DNA from: Verpa conica
Lineage: Eukaryota; Ascomycota; Pezizomycetes; Pezizales; Morchellaceae
Reading direction: 5' to 3'
DNA: 64,000 bases
Assembly (NCBI GenBank): GCA_033030425.1
Contig: JAUFSD010000001.1
Location: 744,001-808,000, forward strand
The notes below the pieces were generated by a model. That model was not told where the DNA came from and did no database searches. It saw nothing but the letters and a program-made list of their open reading frames with translations. Shown here one piece after another: positions 47,042 through 59,400 of this stretch (position 1 is its first letter; every line of letters begins with the position of its first letter). The translations under genes and the position numbers were made by a program.

Positions 47042-50000
47042 ATGGCGACTACGGCAACCGCTCCGTCCACAGCGGCCAATGGTACTGCTTCTACCGCTGT
47101 TGCCTCGGCCTCCGCTGGTGCAAGGCCTCAGTTGAAGGGTACAATCTCTGGAACTTCAAATGGGGGGAACACTAACAGGAGATCAGTTCAATCACCCATT
47201 GATGGAGCCCAAAGGTGAGTAGTAGTCACTTTCTTCGTAACGCCATCTTTCCAGCCAGTGTGCTATTTTAAGTGGTTTTCGAGGTTGAAACGCTGTATCT
47301 TGTGTAATTATTCTGGCTTCCGTTTTTGGGAAATATTTGGCCCCACACTGTGCCTGTTGCCAACCCTCTGATTTATTTCTAAAGCCCTTCTACTTCTCGA
47401 TTCTTTAGTCAAAGTTTCTCCTTCCTTAATTTCTAAGCCTTACTTTTATTCCTAATTCCTCCTATATATCCTACCCTACGTTATCTCTACGAGGCTGTAT
47501 AAATTTTCTTATTGGGACTTTATTATAATACGGTGCTAATAACCACCTAGAAGGAACGCTTCCCAGAGGCCTTGGCAAGCAAACCACCAAAAATACAACG
47601 GCGGCTCTACAAATCCAATTACTTCATCGCCTACCCCTAGCCAGGCCGCTGCAATGAAGACACGAAACCCAACACTACCCTCGGGGGGTGAATCCGACAC
47701 CCATGATAAACACATGCATGATAGGACACTGTTTTTACTTGGAAACTTGATTGTAGGTTCTATATTCTAAATATCTTGGATTTCGACCTTTGAAGTTTAG
47801 TGGATTTCTCGCTGGGTCTTTGCCTAAGTACCTTTGGCATTGAGGTCTTTTAGGGGCAATCAGCAGTCCTCTAAAATTGCTTGATGGCTTTTTTTGCTGA
47901 CCCATGCAAATACTGTAAACAGGCCAAAACCATTACAATAACGCTTAAGACTGGTGCACGTTACACTGGCATTCTTGTTGGGGCAGATGCCAAGAATCAC
48001 GATATCGGCGTTGTTATGAAGTGGGTCAGGCTTGTCCGAGCACCTTTGGGCGATAATAGCGATGACAAGGTAGAAGAAGGAGAATATGTCGGCGGTGGCC
48101 CAGAGAAAATCATGATTTTTGAACCTAGGGACCTGGTAGATATCTTCGCAGAAAAGATTGCTTTGGGCGAGGCTGAAGGCTCCACGAATCACCAAAATGG
48201 TAAATGCGCGCTATGGAAGCCACTGGGGCTTTCTTGTTTTTAACTCATTTTTCGGTTGACTGATGTTCGTTGGTACTCCCTCAGGTACGTTTAGGACAGA
48301 CGCTGATATTTCTGGGAACCTTGCTATGCGGGAACGGGAGCTCCACAGGTGGCAGCCTGATGAATCTACAAACAACCTTTCACTTGAAGAGTCTACTCCC
48401 GGTTCACAAGGCCAAGGCTGGAATCAATTCGAAGCAAACGAACGTCTTTTTGGCGTCAAATCTGACTTCAATGAGGATATTTACACAACTAAACTAGATC
48501 GGGCACACCCGCTCTACCAACAGCGCGAGGCAGCGGCAGCAAGAATTGCAAGAGAGATTGAGGGACAAGCTATCAGTGCAAATATGAACCCTCATGTTGC
48601 CGAGGAGAGAAATATCACCTTCGCGGATGATAGTGGAATTGATGAGGAGGACAGGTATGTTGGTTTCTTAGCCAAACCTGACGTAATATGCTGACCTTTT
48701 TTGAAAGGTACGGCGCTGTCCAGCGTGCTCCTGTGCCTAGTAATATTACACAAGCGCAAGTCACGAACTCACGCTATACACCTCCTGCTTTAAGGGCACC
48801 CACTGGGCATCCAACCGTTCCTGGTGCTCCCCATGATCCTGCCATTATTGCCTCACAGTTGGTTCGCCCGGAAACTATGCAGCAGAAACAGCAACAGGCA
48901 CCACAGGCACCAAGAGCTGCTCTACCCCAAATCAATCTACCCCAGTCACAGATCGCAAAATCAGAGGATGCTCCTCATAAGCCGAAAGAAAAGCTACCAC
49001 TCCCTGAGATTATCGCTCCAAAGAGAATGCCAGTTCCTGGAGTACCAGAAAACTCTTCAACGAGTCAACCTCCACTCCCGGAGGTCACTCGAGACTTTAA
49101 GCAATTTGTTAACATGGAGAAGGAACGTTACAAGAAGAAGAAGGCAGATCTACAGCAGAGGGATAGAGCTACAAAGTTGGAAGAACTCAAGAAATTTTCT
49201 GTAAATTTTACTCTAAGGACTGAAGTCCCACAGGACCTCGTACCAATCCTAGCGAAAGATAAGCAAAAGCAAGCCGAAATTGTTGAAAAGGCCAAGGCAA
49301 ATGTTGCTAAGGTAGTTTCTCCAACACTCTCATCAACTCCGCAGGTGGCCAAGCCGCCTGGGGCCAGAGAACCAGCACCAAATACCTTTGCAGCGAAAAA
49401 TCCGATCGAATTCCAGCATATGAAACAACAACTTCTACTCGGATTTCCGCAGCGCCAGCAGCGGCCACAGCCTAATCAACAACCTACCACTGCTCCCCTT
49501 AGTGTTCGTTTAAACCAAATTCAAGATGCGAAAAACAGGGGACAACAGCCTCCTCATATACGTTCGCCGATTCCAATTCCTGAACATCCTCAGAATGTTC
49601 CAACTGGTCCCGCTGCAGGAATTATTCCTATGGCTCCTAAATCTATATCTCCTGCATCTATGAACCTTGCTAGGATGAATGCAAAGGCCATGGAGTTTAA
49701 ACCTAATCCTAGTGCAGCGACTTTTACGCCTAATTTCGGACCTTCTACTACTGCTACTGCTACCCCTAGCCCTACAGCCTCTGCTCCTGCGCATTCATCC
49801 CCAAGGGCTACAAGCCCGTCTATATTCTTTGGGAGCAAAAAACCAAAGCCCGAACAAGAAAGGAAATCTATCAAGAACTCGTTCAACCCAATCAAGCGGA
49901 TGAAGGTTGCGCACAAGAATGCACCGGTCCAAACAGATTTAAAAAAACCAGATGGAAATTCCAACGATTTTATTGACATATCTTTCCGCACCGCTCCTAC

Positions 50001-51375
50001 CTGGCCAACAGCAGAAGGGAATGAAGAAAAGACATATACACAAATTTTTGCGAAGATGGAGCTCTCTGTATCGAGCACCATGCATTCTCCCCAACCTCCA
50101 CACATCGCTCCCCACCAACCTCATCATCACCAGCAGGGGCCTCCCCATATGACTCATGTTAACCAGCCTCCACATGTTTCTCATCAGTCCCATCACCCGC
50201 ACATGTCACAGCATCACTTGGGAATTCCACCTCAACACTATGAGCAAGACCAACACCTTAGACAGATCCCACCATCTGTAATGCCCTCCCCAAGCTTACA
50301 CAACGCAACGCTAGCGCCTTATCAACAGTCCCCAGTTGCCCACCATTCGCAGATACCTATGTATACTACCCACCCACCAGGACAATATGTACCTGGTGGC
50401 CCAGGTGCCCCCTTTGTTGGCCAGTTCTATAACGGGGGATTCAGGGCCCCTGCTGGAGCTGGCCAAATGATGGTACCTGGACCTCAACCTATCCCATATC
50501 CCGGTAGTCAATTTATACCTCACCAGATCTACTCTCCCCAGCAACCCCATGCTTATATTCATAATGGCGCTGCTCCTCCACCACCTCCAAGTTCCCAAGG
50601 ATACCCCCCAAGCCCTGGAAGAGGTGCTCCTATGATGATGCACCAAGGATCATCGCAAGGAACTCCTACGGGGCCGCAAATGATACCATATGCGATCCAA
50701 CCTGGACAAGGTGGCCCGATATATGGGCAAGGACAGCAACAAAGTGAGTTACTCCTCCACGGCCAAAATTTGTTACCCCAACGCCCACAATCCACTGTCT
50801 CCCTTCCTCTTGCCCCTTTTTCGTCTGCGACCAAGTCTGGTTTTAATCATGCTGTCTCTCCTGTTGCTGTCCCATCCCCGCGTGTCCGTAATTCGCATTT
50901 ACCTCCCCAACCCTCTGCTACTTCTCCACCCCTTATGTCTTCGTTGGCCGTATTTTCTCCTACCCCTTCGGTTTCTGATCCGGGCTTATCGCCATATCCA
51001 CTCCAACGGAGTCGGATGGGGAATATGCCTATGTATGCTGGAGGGGTGGCTCGTGGCGGGAAGCATGGGGGTAATAATGGCGGTGGAGGGATAGTGGCCT
51101 CAATGATAATTCCAACTAGTTCTGTAATTAGTAATTATTCTAACGATAGATCAGTGGGAATGATGCGCGGACAACCTCTTCCACATCAAGGAGGACCACC
51201 ACCACAACCATATTACCACGCCCCACAAGGTCATTATCCTCCTGGGGGTAGGGGAAATACATATGGCGGTCATCCACAACAGCAACAGCATCAGGGCGGA
51301 CAACATGCTCCACCGCCACCACCACCACAAGCACAATCACAGCAGGCCACGACAGAAGGTGAAGGAGGGAAATGA
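47042..51375 (+). CDS. PBP1: Ataxin-2 homologue Pbp1 (Lsm, LsmAD, PAM2-like)
   Basis: RNA-associated protein that binds Pab1, promotes stress granules and modulates poly(A) tails and TORC1 in yeast. Five exons (47042-47214, 47551-47752, 47923-48199, 48285-48654, 48708-51375) give 1229 residues. Order: Ser/Ala-rich N-terminus; ataxin-2 Sm fold (about 112-215; HDRTLFLLGNLI, ITLKTGARYTGILVGADA); LsmAD (about 218-345; GTFRTDADISGN, NQFEANERLFGVKSDFNEDI, YTTKLDR); a PAM2-like peptide near 660 (MNAKAMEFKPNPSAATF); then a long Pro/Gln/His-rich low-complexity tail. A strong GTGAGT at 50744 might hide an intron in the Pro/Ser-rich segment, but the frame is open through it. Confidence 0.92.
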
Positions 51376-52537
51376 GATGTAAAGATACGTGCTCAATAAA
51401 GCGAGGTTTGTCGACGTATGTTTTTTTGTATCTTTGCAGGGATTTAGGCTACAAGAAAGTCACTGTCACTTGTGGTCTATGGCTGAAATGGAATGAATGG
51501 CATGTGTTGGATGAGCTAAATATGGCCTAAGGGAACCTTTCTTTTTTGGTACGATATGAACAATTCTCTTCGGGTCAAATTCTTTTTTTACTACTCTTGG
51601 TTGGTACCCCAGAGACTAGCTTTTTTCTTTTTCTTTTTTTTCGGTTTCGGGTCTTTTACATCTTGAATTGCAGTGTATATTTTCTTTTTTTGCCCCTTCT
51701 TTAGTAATTTCTTCTTTTTACTATATCTTCACTTCACTATGGGGAAGTTGTGTAGGAAAACAAAAGTGCTTTTGACGGGGACTGTGCGCTGTACGAAACA
51801 GACAATAGTACTAGGCGTTAGGTGTTTTTTCATGTCTGGGCTAGGGCGTAGCGGTAGGCATGAGAGATGCTTTATGGGAGTTTATAGGTCTTTCTTTGTA
51901 TCTTACTGTTTTTTATACTTTTTTTGTGTATTGTGTATTGCTTGTGGGCGCTTCCTACCCCTTATTGAGTATCTACCGTTTAGGAGAGATTCGATGGAAG
52001 GTAGTGTACGTTTTTCTTCTTTTTAGGTATTTAGGGAGACAAGTCCTTAATAGGATGCAAGAGGAGAGGGGATAAACACTAGCCTTGTAGTTATGAGAGT
52101 GTGGTAGCCGATGAGAATCAGTCCTAGGTCTAGGTCTAGGTCTGAGGTGAGATTCTACATTAGACTATGGATCTACCCTTTAAGACCAGTCTTACTAATA
52201 TCAATGTCTAGATGGAACCGCTCTCTCTAAACCCGGGAGAATTGAGCAAATACTTAAGGCTTACACTACTGCCGATAGGTTTGTGCTCTGATTTGAGTTT
52301 TATTGATGTCTAGTTTGAGATCCCCTCTAGAGACTATGGAAGTAGTAAGAGGCCGATGATTTGTTGAAAGGTTGTGGCACAAGGTTTAATCTTATGCTTA
52401 GGCTCTTACTAAACATCTGGATTGCAAAAAATTTTATATCTCTTGCTATAGCATCTGGTAGAATCTACAGAAAATGTCATAGACTATGTAGCATGTAAGG
52501 AGAGTGAATCATAATATATCACCTAAGGCGCCGTTTG
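51376..52537. other. 3' flank of PBP1 and spacer
   Basis: T-rich (51420-51720), the likely 3' UTR and terminator. A small tandem repeat of TAGGTC (three copies) lies at 52125-52142. No gene supported. Confidence 0.4.
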
Positions 52538-52539
52538 TA

Positions 52540-52767
52540 CCCGCGCGTTAATTAACAACTCGGAATGGGTTACAACCACCAGAATGAGCACAGTGGTGTA
52601 ATAGCAACAAGAAAACTACATGTAGTTAGAATCTCATAGCACTACAATTGGTAACAACTAAATATTAATTAGTCTTAACCACATTTAGGGTCTATTTACT
52701 AGGGGCTTCTTAATAGTGTTTTGGTGTTGTGGTTATGAAAATTCTGAGTTATTAATTAACGCGCGGG
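52540..52767. mobile_element. 228-bp TA-flanked MITE
   Basis: The left end CCCGCGCGTTAATTAACAAC (52540-) and the right end read inward, CCCGCGCGTTAATTAATAAC (from 52767), are inverted copies with weaker similarity further in (AACCAC, ACAC). TA lies just outside both ends (52538-52539 and 52768-52769). No coding capacity; the terminal motif differs from the elements at 14140 and 29553, so it is a separate family. Confidence 0.82.
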
Positions 52768-52769
52768 TA

Positions 52770-54456
52770 TACTTGCTGACGTCTAGGTAGGATGTGCAAC
52801 CAGGCCCCACATCAAATCGTCATTTAACAGAGCCAAAATAAACTCTATTTTGATAAAAATAGAAGTTTATAATCAATTTTACATGTCTAGAGAATTTCTA
52901 ATAATTAGATACAGCAAGATTACATTGAATTCACTTTGAATTGTTGTGCTGCACAGTTACAAGCTTAGGCCGTGTTGTTGCTACCTACAGTAAACCCCAA
53001 TACCATCATTAGTGTGTTTGGCCGGTAGACAGATCTTCAGCGACTAAGGCTCTCGTATCCCATCCTCTTTTATTAAAGGGGCGGGGCAGAATGATTGTTG
53101 ATTCTCGCTAGATCCTAGCCCTTTAATATGAGCGTCGTACCTTGCATAGAGCCCACACTATGTATTGTAACGGCCCTACAATACTAACTCGTAGTCAAAC
53201 ATTTCCGGAATATGGTAATGGGGAGAGCGACATACATATCTTACTAGCTTACATTGGGGCTTGTGAGCTTGTGTCACTAGTTAAATCTAAGAATTGTTTT
53301 TTTAAATCCTCGGTTTCACATATAATTGGTCCTTTTATCCTACGCCCTATAGTTTTTGTGGATCTCAGTGAGGGACATGGCGTTCACAGTCACCCTATTC
53401 CGTAAACGCTTAACGACTACGAGTGCAAGGAACAAGCTTTGGTATAGAGTGAGAACATCGTCATCCCCACCTCTCTCAAGACACCTATCTATGTACATAC
53501 TTGCCGAAAATAAGATGTGAACCAAGATCGCCCCCGGCCGCTTCTCAGGCAGACCCATGCCCGTTTGGTCACTTAATACCCTTCCTTCATAGAACTTTAT
53601 TTCTGCTACTTTCTTCTAAGAGCTCAGGCCAGAGGCCCCCAAAATACCAAAATAATATGCAGATAAAGCACAGAAAAGATGTAGTACTATAGAGTTTATT
53701 TGTAATTTTTATTGTTTTTTCCGGTTTTTTAAACAATATTAGAAAAGTTCTCATTGCTTTTTTTCCCATGCAAAGCCTCAATTCTTTAGGCCTAGTGTTA
53801 GCACTATAATGTGGGGCGCGCAATTTTTAGACCTATCGGGGTCGAGTTATTATTTTTACACACCCTAGTACAGAAAAAAGATATCAAAGAGAACCCTAAC
53901 CTTGGCCCTGTGCTCGTACAACCACTGTTTTAATCAACTATTACGCACCATCAAAGCCCGGCTCATCATGGTCCGGCTCATCATAGCTCGCCCGGCTATT
54001 TGCTACCTCCGGACCCTTCTCCGGCTACGCTCCGCGAGTAGTGCTGCCCTGTCGTAATGTGTATTATAAGTTCTACTTTGCCTATGTTGTGGGATTTTTA
54101 TCTTAATTCTTTGTGCCAGGGCCATGCACGAAATACAAACTAAGTCATACAAAGAGAAGGAAGTATTATACAATAAGCTTCTTGAACCAAGGGCTACTCA
54201 AGAACTTAATTCTGATAAAGTAATCCACCTACTTTATGAGAAAGAGGTGCTTCTACTACTTCCCTGCCCATCCCTCTGTTGGCTAACTTAGACTTCTCGC
54301 TTCTCACTTCAATTTAGGACTTAGAACGACCTTTGCTACGGTTTCAAAACCATTATAAAATCCGAGGGATTATTGGCGATTTTCTCCTAACTTTTTCTAA
54401 TATATAAACTACTAGTTCTCAGATCAGAAAATATTCCATACCGACACGCACCAAGA
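52770..54456. other. Spacer with short GC-rich patch
   Basis: AT-rich, with a GC-rich patch at 53950-54050 where CCGGCTCATCATGGT and CCGGCTCATCATAGC form a short direct repeat. A frame at 53142-53405 (87 codons) has no recognised domain. Confidence 0.35.
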
Positions 54457-54822
54457 ATGGGTAGGGGTGTCCAGTCGAAGCTTAACGCCATTGCAAATCA
54501 GCCGAAGTTCCGACATATTTTTGAAGAAAAGATAGATGATGATCCTGATTTTCTAGATCAGTATATACTCAATTCATTTCTTCCTAGTAATCCTTCTGAG
54601 GAGGTAGAGACTGAGAAAGAAGAAGTTAGCCTTCCAAAAATAGATGTACAGGATGCGTTGAGATATTTGGAGCACTTAGAGATTTTTGAGCTGCAGCAGG
54701 AATCACCTGATGAGAAGGCCTTAAGCAGTTTAACTAGAATGAGGAGGGATATGGAAGCGAAAAGAATAAGAAGCTTGGGGAACCAAGAGCAAAAAAAGAT
54801 TACAGTGTACTTTAAAAACTGA
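54457..54822 (+). CDS. Small protein resembling a pogo/Tigger transposase C-terminus
   Basis: 121 residues, intact start and stop. Not firmly recognised. It begins MGRGVQSKLNAIANQPKF, has acidic stretches (DDDPDF, SEEVETEKEEVS), then VQDALRYLEHLEIFELQQES, and a basic end that closes KKITVYFKN. The pattern of an acidic linker, a VxDAL..LE helix and a KKITxYF end recalls the C-terminal part of pogo/Tigger-type DDE transposases. It could be a transposon relic, a co-opted fragment or a chance frame. No catalytic DDE domain lies upstream. Confidence 0.4.
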   Translation: MGRGVQSKLNAIANQPKFRHIFEEKIDDDPDFLDQYILNSFLPSNPSEEVETEKEEVSLPKIDVQDALRYLEHLEIFELQQESPDEKALSSLTRMRRDMEAKRIRSLGNQEQKKITVYFKN

Positions 54823-55587
54823 TGGAGCATTGGTGGAGCTGTAGAAGGGGTTGTGGGAGGTTCTGGAGAGGTTCTAAGAGGGGATCGTGGGGATCGGATA
54901 CTGTACGCTATTGTATTTATGAACGGGTCACTAAATATCACTCGGTTTTTATATAAGAATATCCTCTCTATAAGGATATGGCATCGCTCCCCTAGAATAT
55001 CCTTATAGGGCGATTGTACTATAAGATATTTATTGTTTTTATTGGCAAGCCCTAATTAAAAAGCGGCTGGGATGGAGTCTTGGCCTTTTGGCACAATTAT
55101 TGTTCTTTTATTCCCTAGAATAGTAATTATATACCCTTCTAACTAGGAAATTACCGAAATAGGCAACCCTCGGCGCGACATTCATTGATCTCCACACCAA
55201 AATACCAAGTTTTCAAAAATTAACTGCACCTCAACCACAAAAGGTAAAATTAATATGGCTTTATATAATTATAGAGAATAAGCAGGAGAATTTTTATATA
55301 GAGAGAAAAATTAATTTAGGTGTTGTGGTGGTAGTGGAGTTAGCACTCAAAGCTGGGGGATGAATTCACTCCGGCTCAAGGTGTCCCCAGCTATAGGGCG
55401 ATCGCTTTGGCCCCTCCGGCTTCTTTGGCTGCGACAATAATTGTATGCGGCTTAGCTATAATCTAAACAATCTAAATGCAACCCCAGAACAGGGGACCGC
55501 ACTCAAGCCTGTGGGGATAATATAACTAGAATTTAAAAATTATTATTATTATAAACTGTAAGAGGCTTTATTCTCCAGATATGTATT
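54823..55587. other. Spacer with small inverted repeat
   Basis: CTATAAGGATAT at 54968-54979 and its exact inverse at 54997-55008 form a 12-bp stem. The rest is AT-rich with nothing recognised. Confidence 0.4.
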
Positions 55588-56037
55588 ATGGGAAGACTGG
55601 TATTCGGTTCCGAGACCCTCATATATACTAGGTGTCTAGCCAAAGCCTCTCGAATAGAGCGCTCAATACATACGACTTGCGCTAATGACAGTTATAGCCG
55701 GTATATTACTCAGGGTTATAAGAAGTTTCACAAGGATCAATGCCCCCAAGCGGCGGGACAAACAATTTTCCATGAACCTCGTTGGAACGTTTGCCAAGTC
55801 TCTCAGATAGAGCGCTCAATACATACGGTTTTCACTAATGACAGCTACAGCTGGTATATTGCCCAGGGGTATAAGAAGCTTGGCAAGGATCAATGCCCCC
55901 AAGCGGCGAGACAAACAATTTTCCATGAACCTCGTTGTAATATTTGCCAAGCCTCCCAGCGGGTAGGCTTTACCAGGAGCCTCATATCTATGAAACAGAC
56001 ATGCCAGCAGCAGTGGGTGGGCTTTCTACTAGATTAA
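55588..56037 (+). CDS. Hypothetical protein built of a 51-residue tandem repeat
   Basis: 149-codon frame containing two consecutive 153-bp units (55654-55806 and 55807-55959), roughly 88 percent identical by my count, with the start of a third. Each unit encodes IERSIHT...NDSYS.YI.QGYKK, then KDQCPQAA.QTIFHEPR.N.CQ.SQ. The repeat length is a whole number of codons and the frame stays open through both, which suggests past or present coding. There are three cysteine positions per two units in the CPQ and CQ contexts. No family recognised. Many of the differences are transitions. Confidence 0.42.
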   Translation: MGRLVFGSETLIYTRCLAKASRIERSIHTTCANDSYSRYITQGYKKFHKDQCPQAAGQTIFHEPRWNVCQVSQIERSIHTVFTNDSYSWYIAQGYKKLGKDQCPQAARQTIFHEPRCNICQASQRVGFTRSLISMKQTCQQQWVGFLLD

Positions 56038-56415
56038 CAAATAAAATTAAAGCGATTGATCACCTCCGTATCGTAGGCGTGCTTACACTTTTACTAATTG
56101 TTGATATTATGATCTATAGACCCCAATCTTCGGGTTAGAGGATGCTGGTAATACGTATACACCTACCAAGGAAAATTAAGTCAGGCAAGGGACTGATAGT
56201 ACTTGACAAATTTCAGAAGAAGAGACCAGAGCCCTCCTAAAGACATATATAAACACTTCTCTAGCCATCCTATTAAGTCCCCACCTCTAAGCTTGACGCT
56301 TAACTGGGCTTTTAGTTCAAGAATCATTCTTACACACCTTTGATCAGGTGCCATTCTTTTTCTACATTATTTTATTTGTTTTACACCTACTCATTCTTTT
56401 CTACTATAACATAAG
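56038..56415 (+). promoter_or_regulatory. Upstream region of cellobiose dehydrogenase
   Basis: 378 bp. CATATATAAACA at 56243-56254 gives a TATA-like box about 165 bp before the start. Pyrimidine-rich leader at 56360-56410. No carbon-catabolite site is claimed. Confidence 0.4.
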
Positions 56416-59400
56416 ATGTTCCTCAAAAACACTCTCTCCGTTCTTTCAGTCCTAGGTGTATCTGGTATGTTGGGAAATGTTATATACTGCTTCCCAGTAA
56501 ATTGATTCTGATACCGTTTTATTGTGAGCACCGCTAGGACTGGTCTCGGCCCAAACATCTTCAGCCTACACTGACTCCGAGACTGGTATCTCGTTTCAAC
56601 GATTCCTTACCACATCCTACTCCGGATTCTCCTTCTCCATTGCGTTCCCAACTGACCCGACTACTGAGTTCATTGGACAAATTGTTGGTAACCCAATCTT
56701 CATACATAAGATTATACTATAGAGCACTCCTAACATGATAAAATAGGTTGGACCAATCAACGCTGATGGTGGCTGGTCTGGTGTGAGTTTGGGGGGTGGT
56801 ATGACAAGTAATCTCTTAGTCGTTGCTTGGCCCAATGGTGATGAGATCGTACACTCATTCCGCTATGTCACGTAAGTATCAACCTCGAAACCCGCACATT
56901 TGAACTCCTGTCCCTAAACTTCTTTGATATAGTGGTTATGAGGCCCCTTCGGTATATGATGGCGGCGCTACAGCTACCACGATGTACTCTAACACCAACT
57001 CTACACATTGGTCATGGACTTTCCGATGCCAGAATTGTGTCTCCTGGACTGATGGTGGGTTCGATGTAACAGCCTCATATGCTATCATGGGATGGGCCCA
57101 GAGCACGGCTGCAGTTACAGATATCACCGATGCTTCGACTACCCTTCAATACCATGACAATGGTTTTGGACAGTACGGAATGCTCATTGGCTCAGCATTG
57201 TCTGATCAGTACTCAACTTGGATCGAGGCCGCGGGGCTTCCGGCTGATGTCCCAACAAGCACCGCATCCGTAACAGCCGCACCAACTGTCACAGGTAATA
57301 CCACTGCCACAACAACGGATTCTGCTGTAGTAACTGCTTCTTCTACCGCGACATCTTCGATTCCATCAGCTACCGCTGTCTTGGGCGAATATGACTATAT
57401 TGTTGTTGGAGGAGGCGCTGGTGGTCTTATTAGTGAGTAACCAACTCTTCTTGGGGATTAATCTAGAGAACTAAGTGTGCTTTTTTTTAAAAAAAAACAG
57501 CTGCCGATCGTCTTTCAGAGACTGGTGCCAAAGTCCTTCTAATTGAAAGAGGTCCACCATCGACCTATGCCTCAGGTGGAACTGTTGGGCCTGCTTGGCT
57601 TAATAGAGAAAATCTTACTCGCTTTGATGTTCCTGGTCTTTGTAACGAAATCTGGTAAGCTCCTATGTGCCACCCTAAGACAAGCACTAATATTTTATAA
57701 ATATTAGGGTTGACTCTACTGGCATTGCATGTAATGATATTGACCAAATGGCCGGATGCCTCCTGGGAGGTGGAACAGCAGTTAATGCTGGTCTTTTCTT
57801 CAGGCCCCAAGACCGTGATTGGGACTACAACTTCCCTGAAGGCTGGAAGGCTACGGATATGGCTTCTGCAACCGATAAACTTTTCAAGAGGATTCCCTCA
57901 ACAGATACTCCTTCTATAGATGGTAAACGCTATTTACAAGAGCCCCATGAAATTTTAGCGAATGCCTTGTCAAAGTCTGGCTGGGAATCAGTTACCGCTA
58001 ATGAGAGCCCTAACTCGAAGAACAAGACTTTCTCTCATACACCTTTTATGGTAAAAACCTCCCTATATTGTGGATTATTATCATAGGTCATTGGTTAATT
58101 CAACTTAAAGTACTCGAATGGTGAACGTGGTGGACCTTTGGCTACCTACCTTCAAACTGCTTTAGCCCGGGATAACTTTGAACTTGCGATTAATACTACT
58201 GTCCGCCGTATGATCCGTACTGGCTCAACAATAACTGGTGTTGAAGTTCTTGCCACCAACAACGGGGGCCAGACTGGTATCTACAGCGTCACAGCCAAAA
58301 CAGGGAAAGTTATTCTCTCAGCAGGAACATTTGGAACCGCAAAGATTTTGATGCGTTCTGGAATCGGTCCTCAAGATTCGCTCAAAGTTGTTCAGGAATC
58401 TGCAATTGATGGGCCTACCATGATCGCTGAGGAGGACTGGATTATCTTGCCTGTTGGATACAATGTTATGGACCATGCAAACACTGATATGGTCGCAAGT
58501 CACCCTAATGTCACTGCATATGACTTTTATGGTGCTTATGATGATCCTATTGAGGCCGATAAGGAGGCTTACCTCGGCGCCCGTTCCGGAATTTTTGCGA
58601 CTGCTGCCCCGGGCCCTAATACTATGCTTTGGCAATCATTTATTGGAGCCGATGGAATCACTAGACAACTTCAGTGGACAGTAAGAGCCGAGGGATCCCT
58701 CGGGGAATCAGGTGACAGCCTCATCACGATCAGTCAATACCTTGGTACTGGTATGACCTCCAGGGGTAGGATTAATATTAAGTCAAATCTCAACATGGCA
58801 ACTACTGTTAGTCCTTATCTACGGGATGAATATGATATCGATACTGTTATTCAGGGGGTGAAGTCTATCATGAGTTCAATCGCGAATGTCAGCGGTATTA
58901 CTATTGTGCAGCCTGCCGCTGGTATCGATGCCGAGACCTTCGTCAACAACTACATCGAGAACCGACGTAGTAATCATTGGTTGGGTAGTGCCAAGATGGG
59001 GGCTGATGACGGAAGGAACGGGAACGGGACTACAGGATCTGTTGTTGATACCAATGTCAAGGTGTATGGAACTGACAATCTGGTAAGTTCGTTCCCCAAT
59101 AATAGGCTTACCAGGAGATCTCTAACGTGGAAGATAGTTTGTCGTTGATGCCTCTGTTTTCCCTGGCCACGTAGCAACCAACCCTTCGGCCCCCATTATG
59201 ATTCTCGCCGAAAGGGCAGTTGAAAAAATTCTTGCTCTAGGTTCTAGCTCTAGCTCCAGCCTTTTGGTTACTTCTACATCCACAGTTACCTTTGCCACTG
59301 CTACTGTATCGGAGGCCGAGCCTACTTCATCAAAAATCCCAGATGTGACTTCTTCAGCCCTAGAAGTAGAACCTATTTCATCTTCTGTCAAGTTTTCTTC

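Noticed and set aside
52125..52142. TAGGTC triplet as telomere-like repeat
   Set aside because: Only three copies and not the fungal TTAGGG telomere unit.
53142..53405. 87-codon frame
   Set aside because: No recognisable domain, no intron signals, surrounded by repeats.
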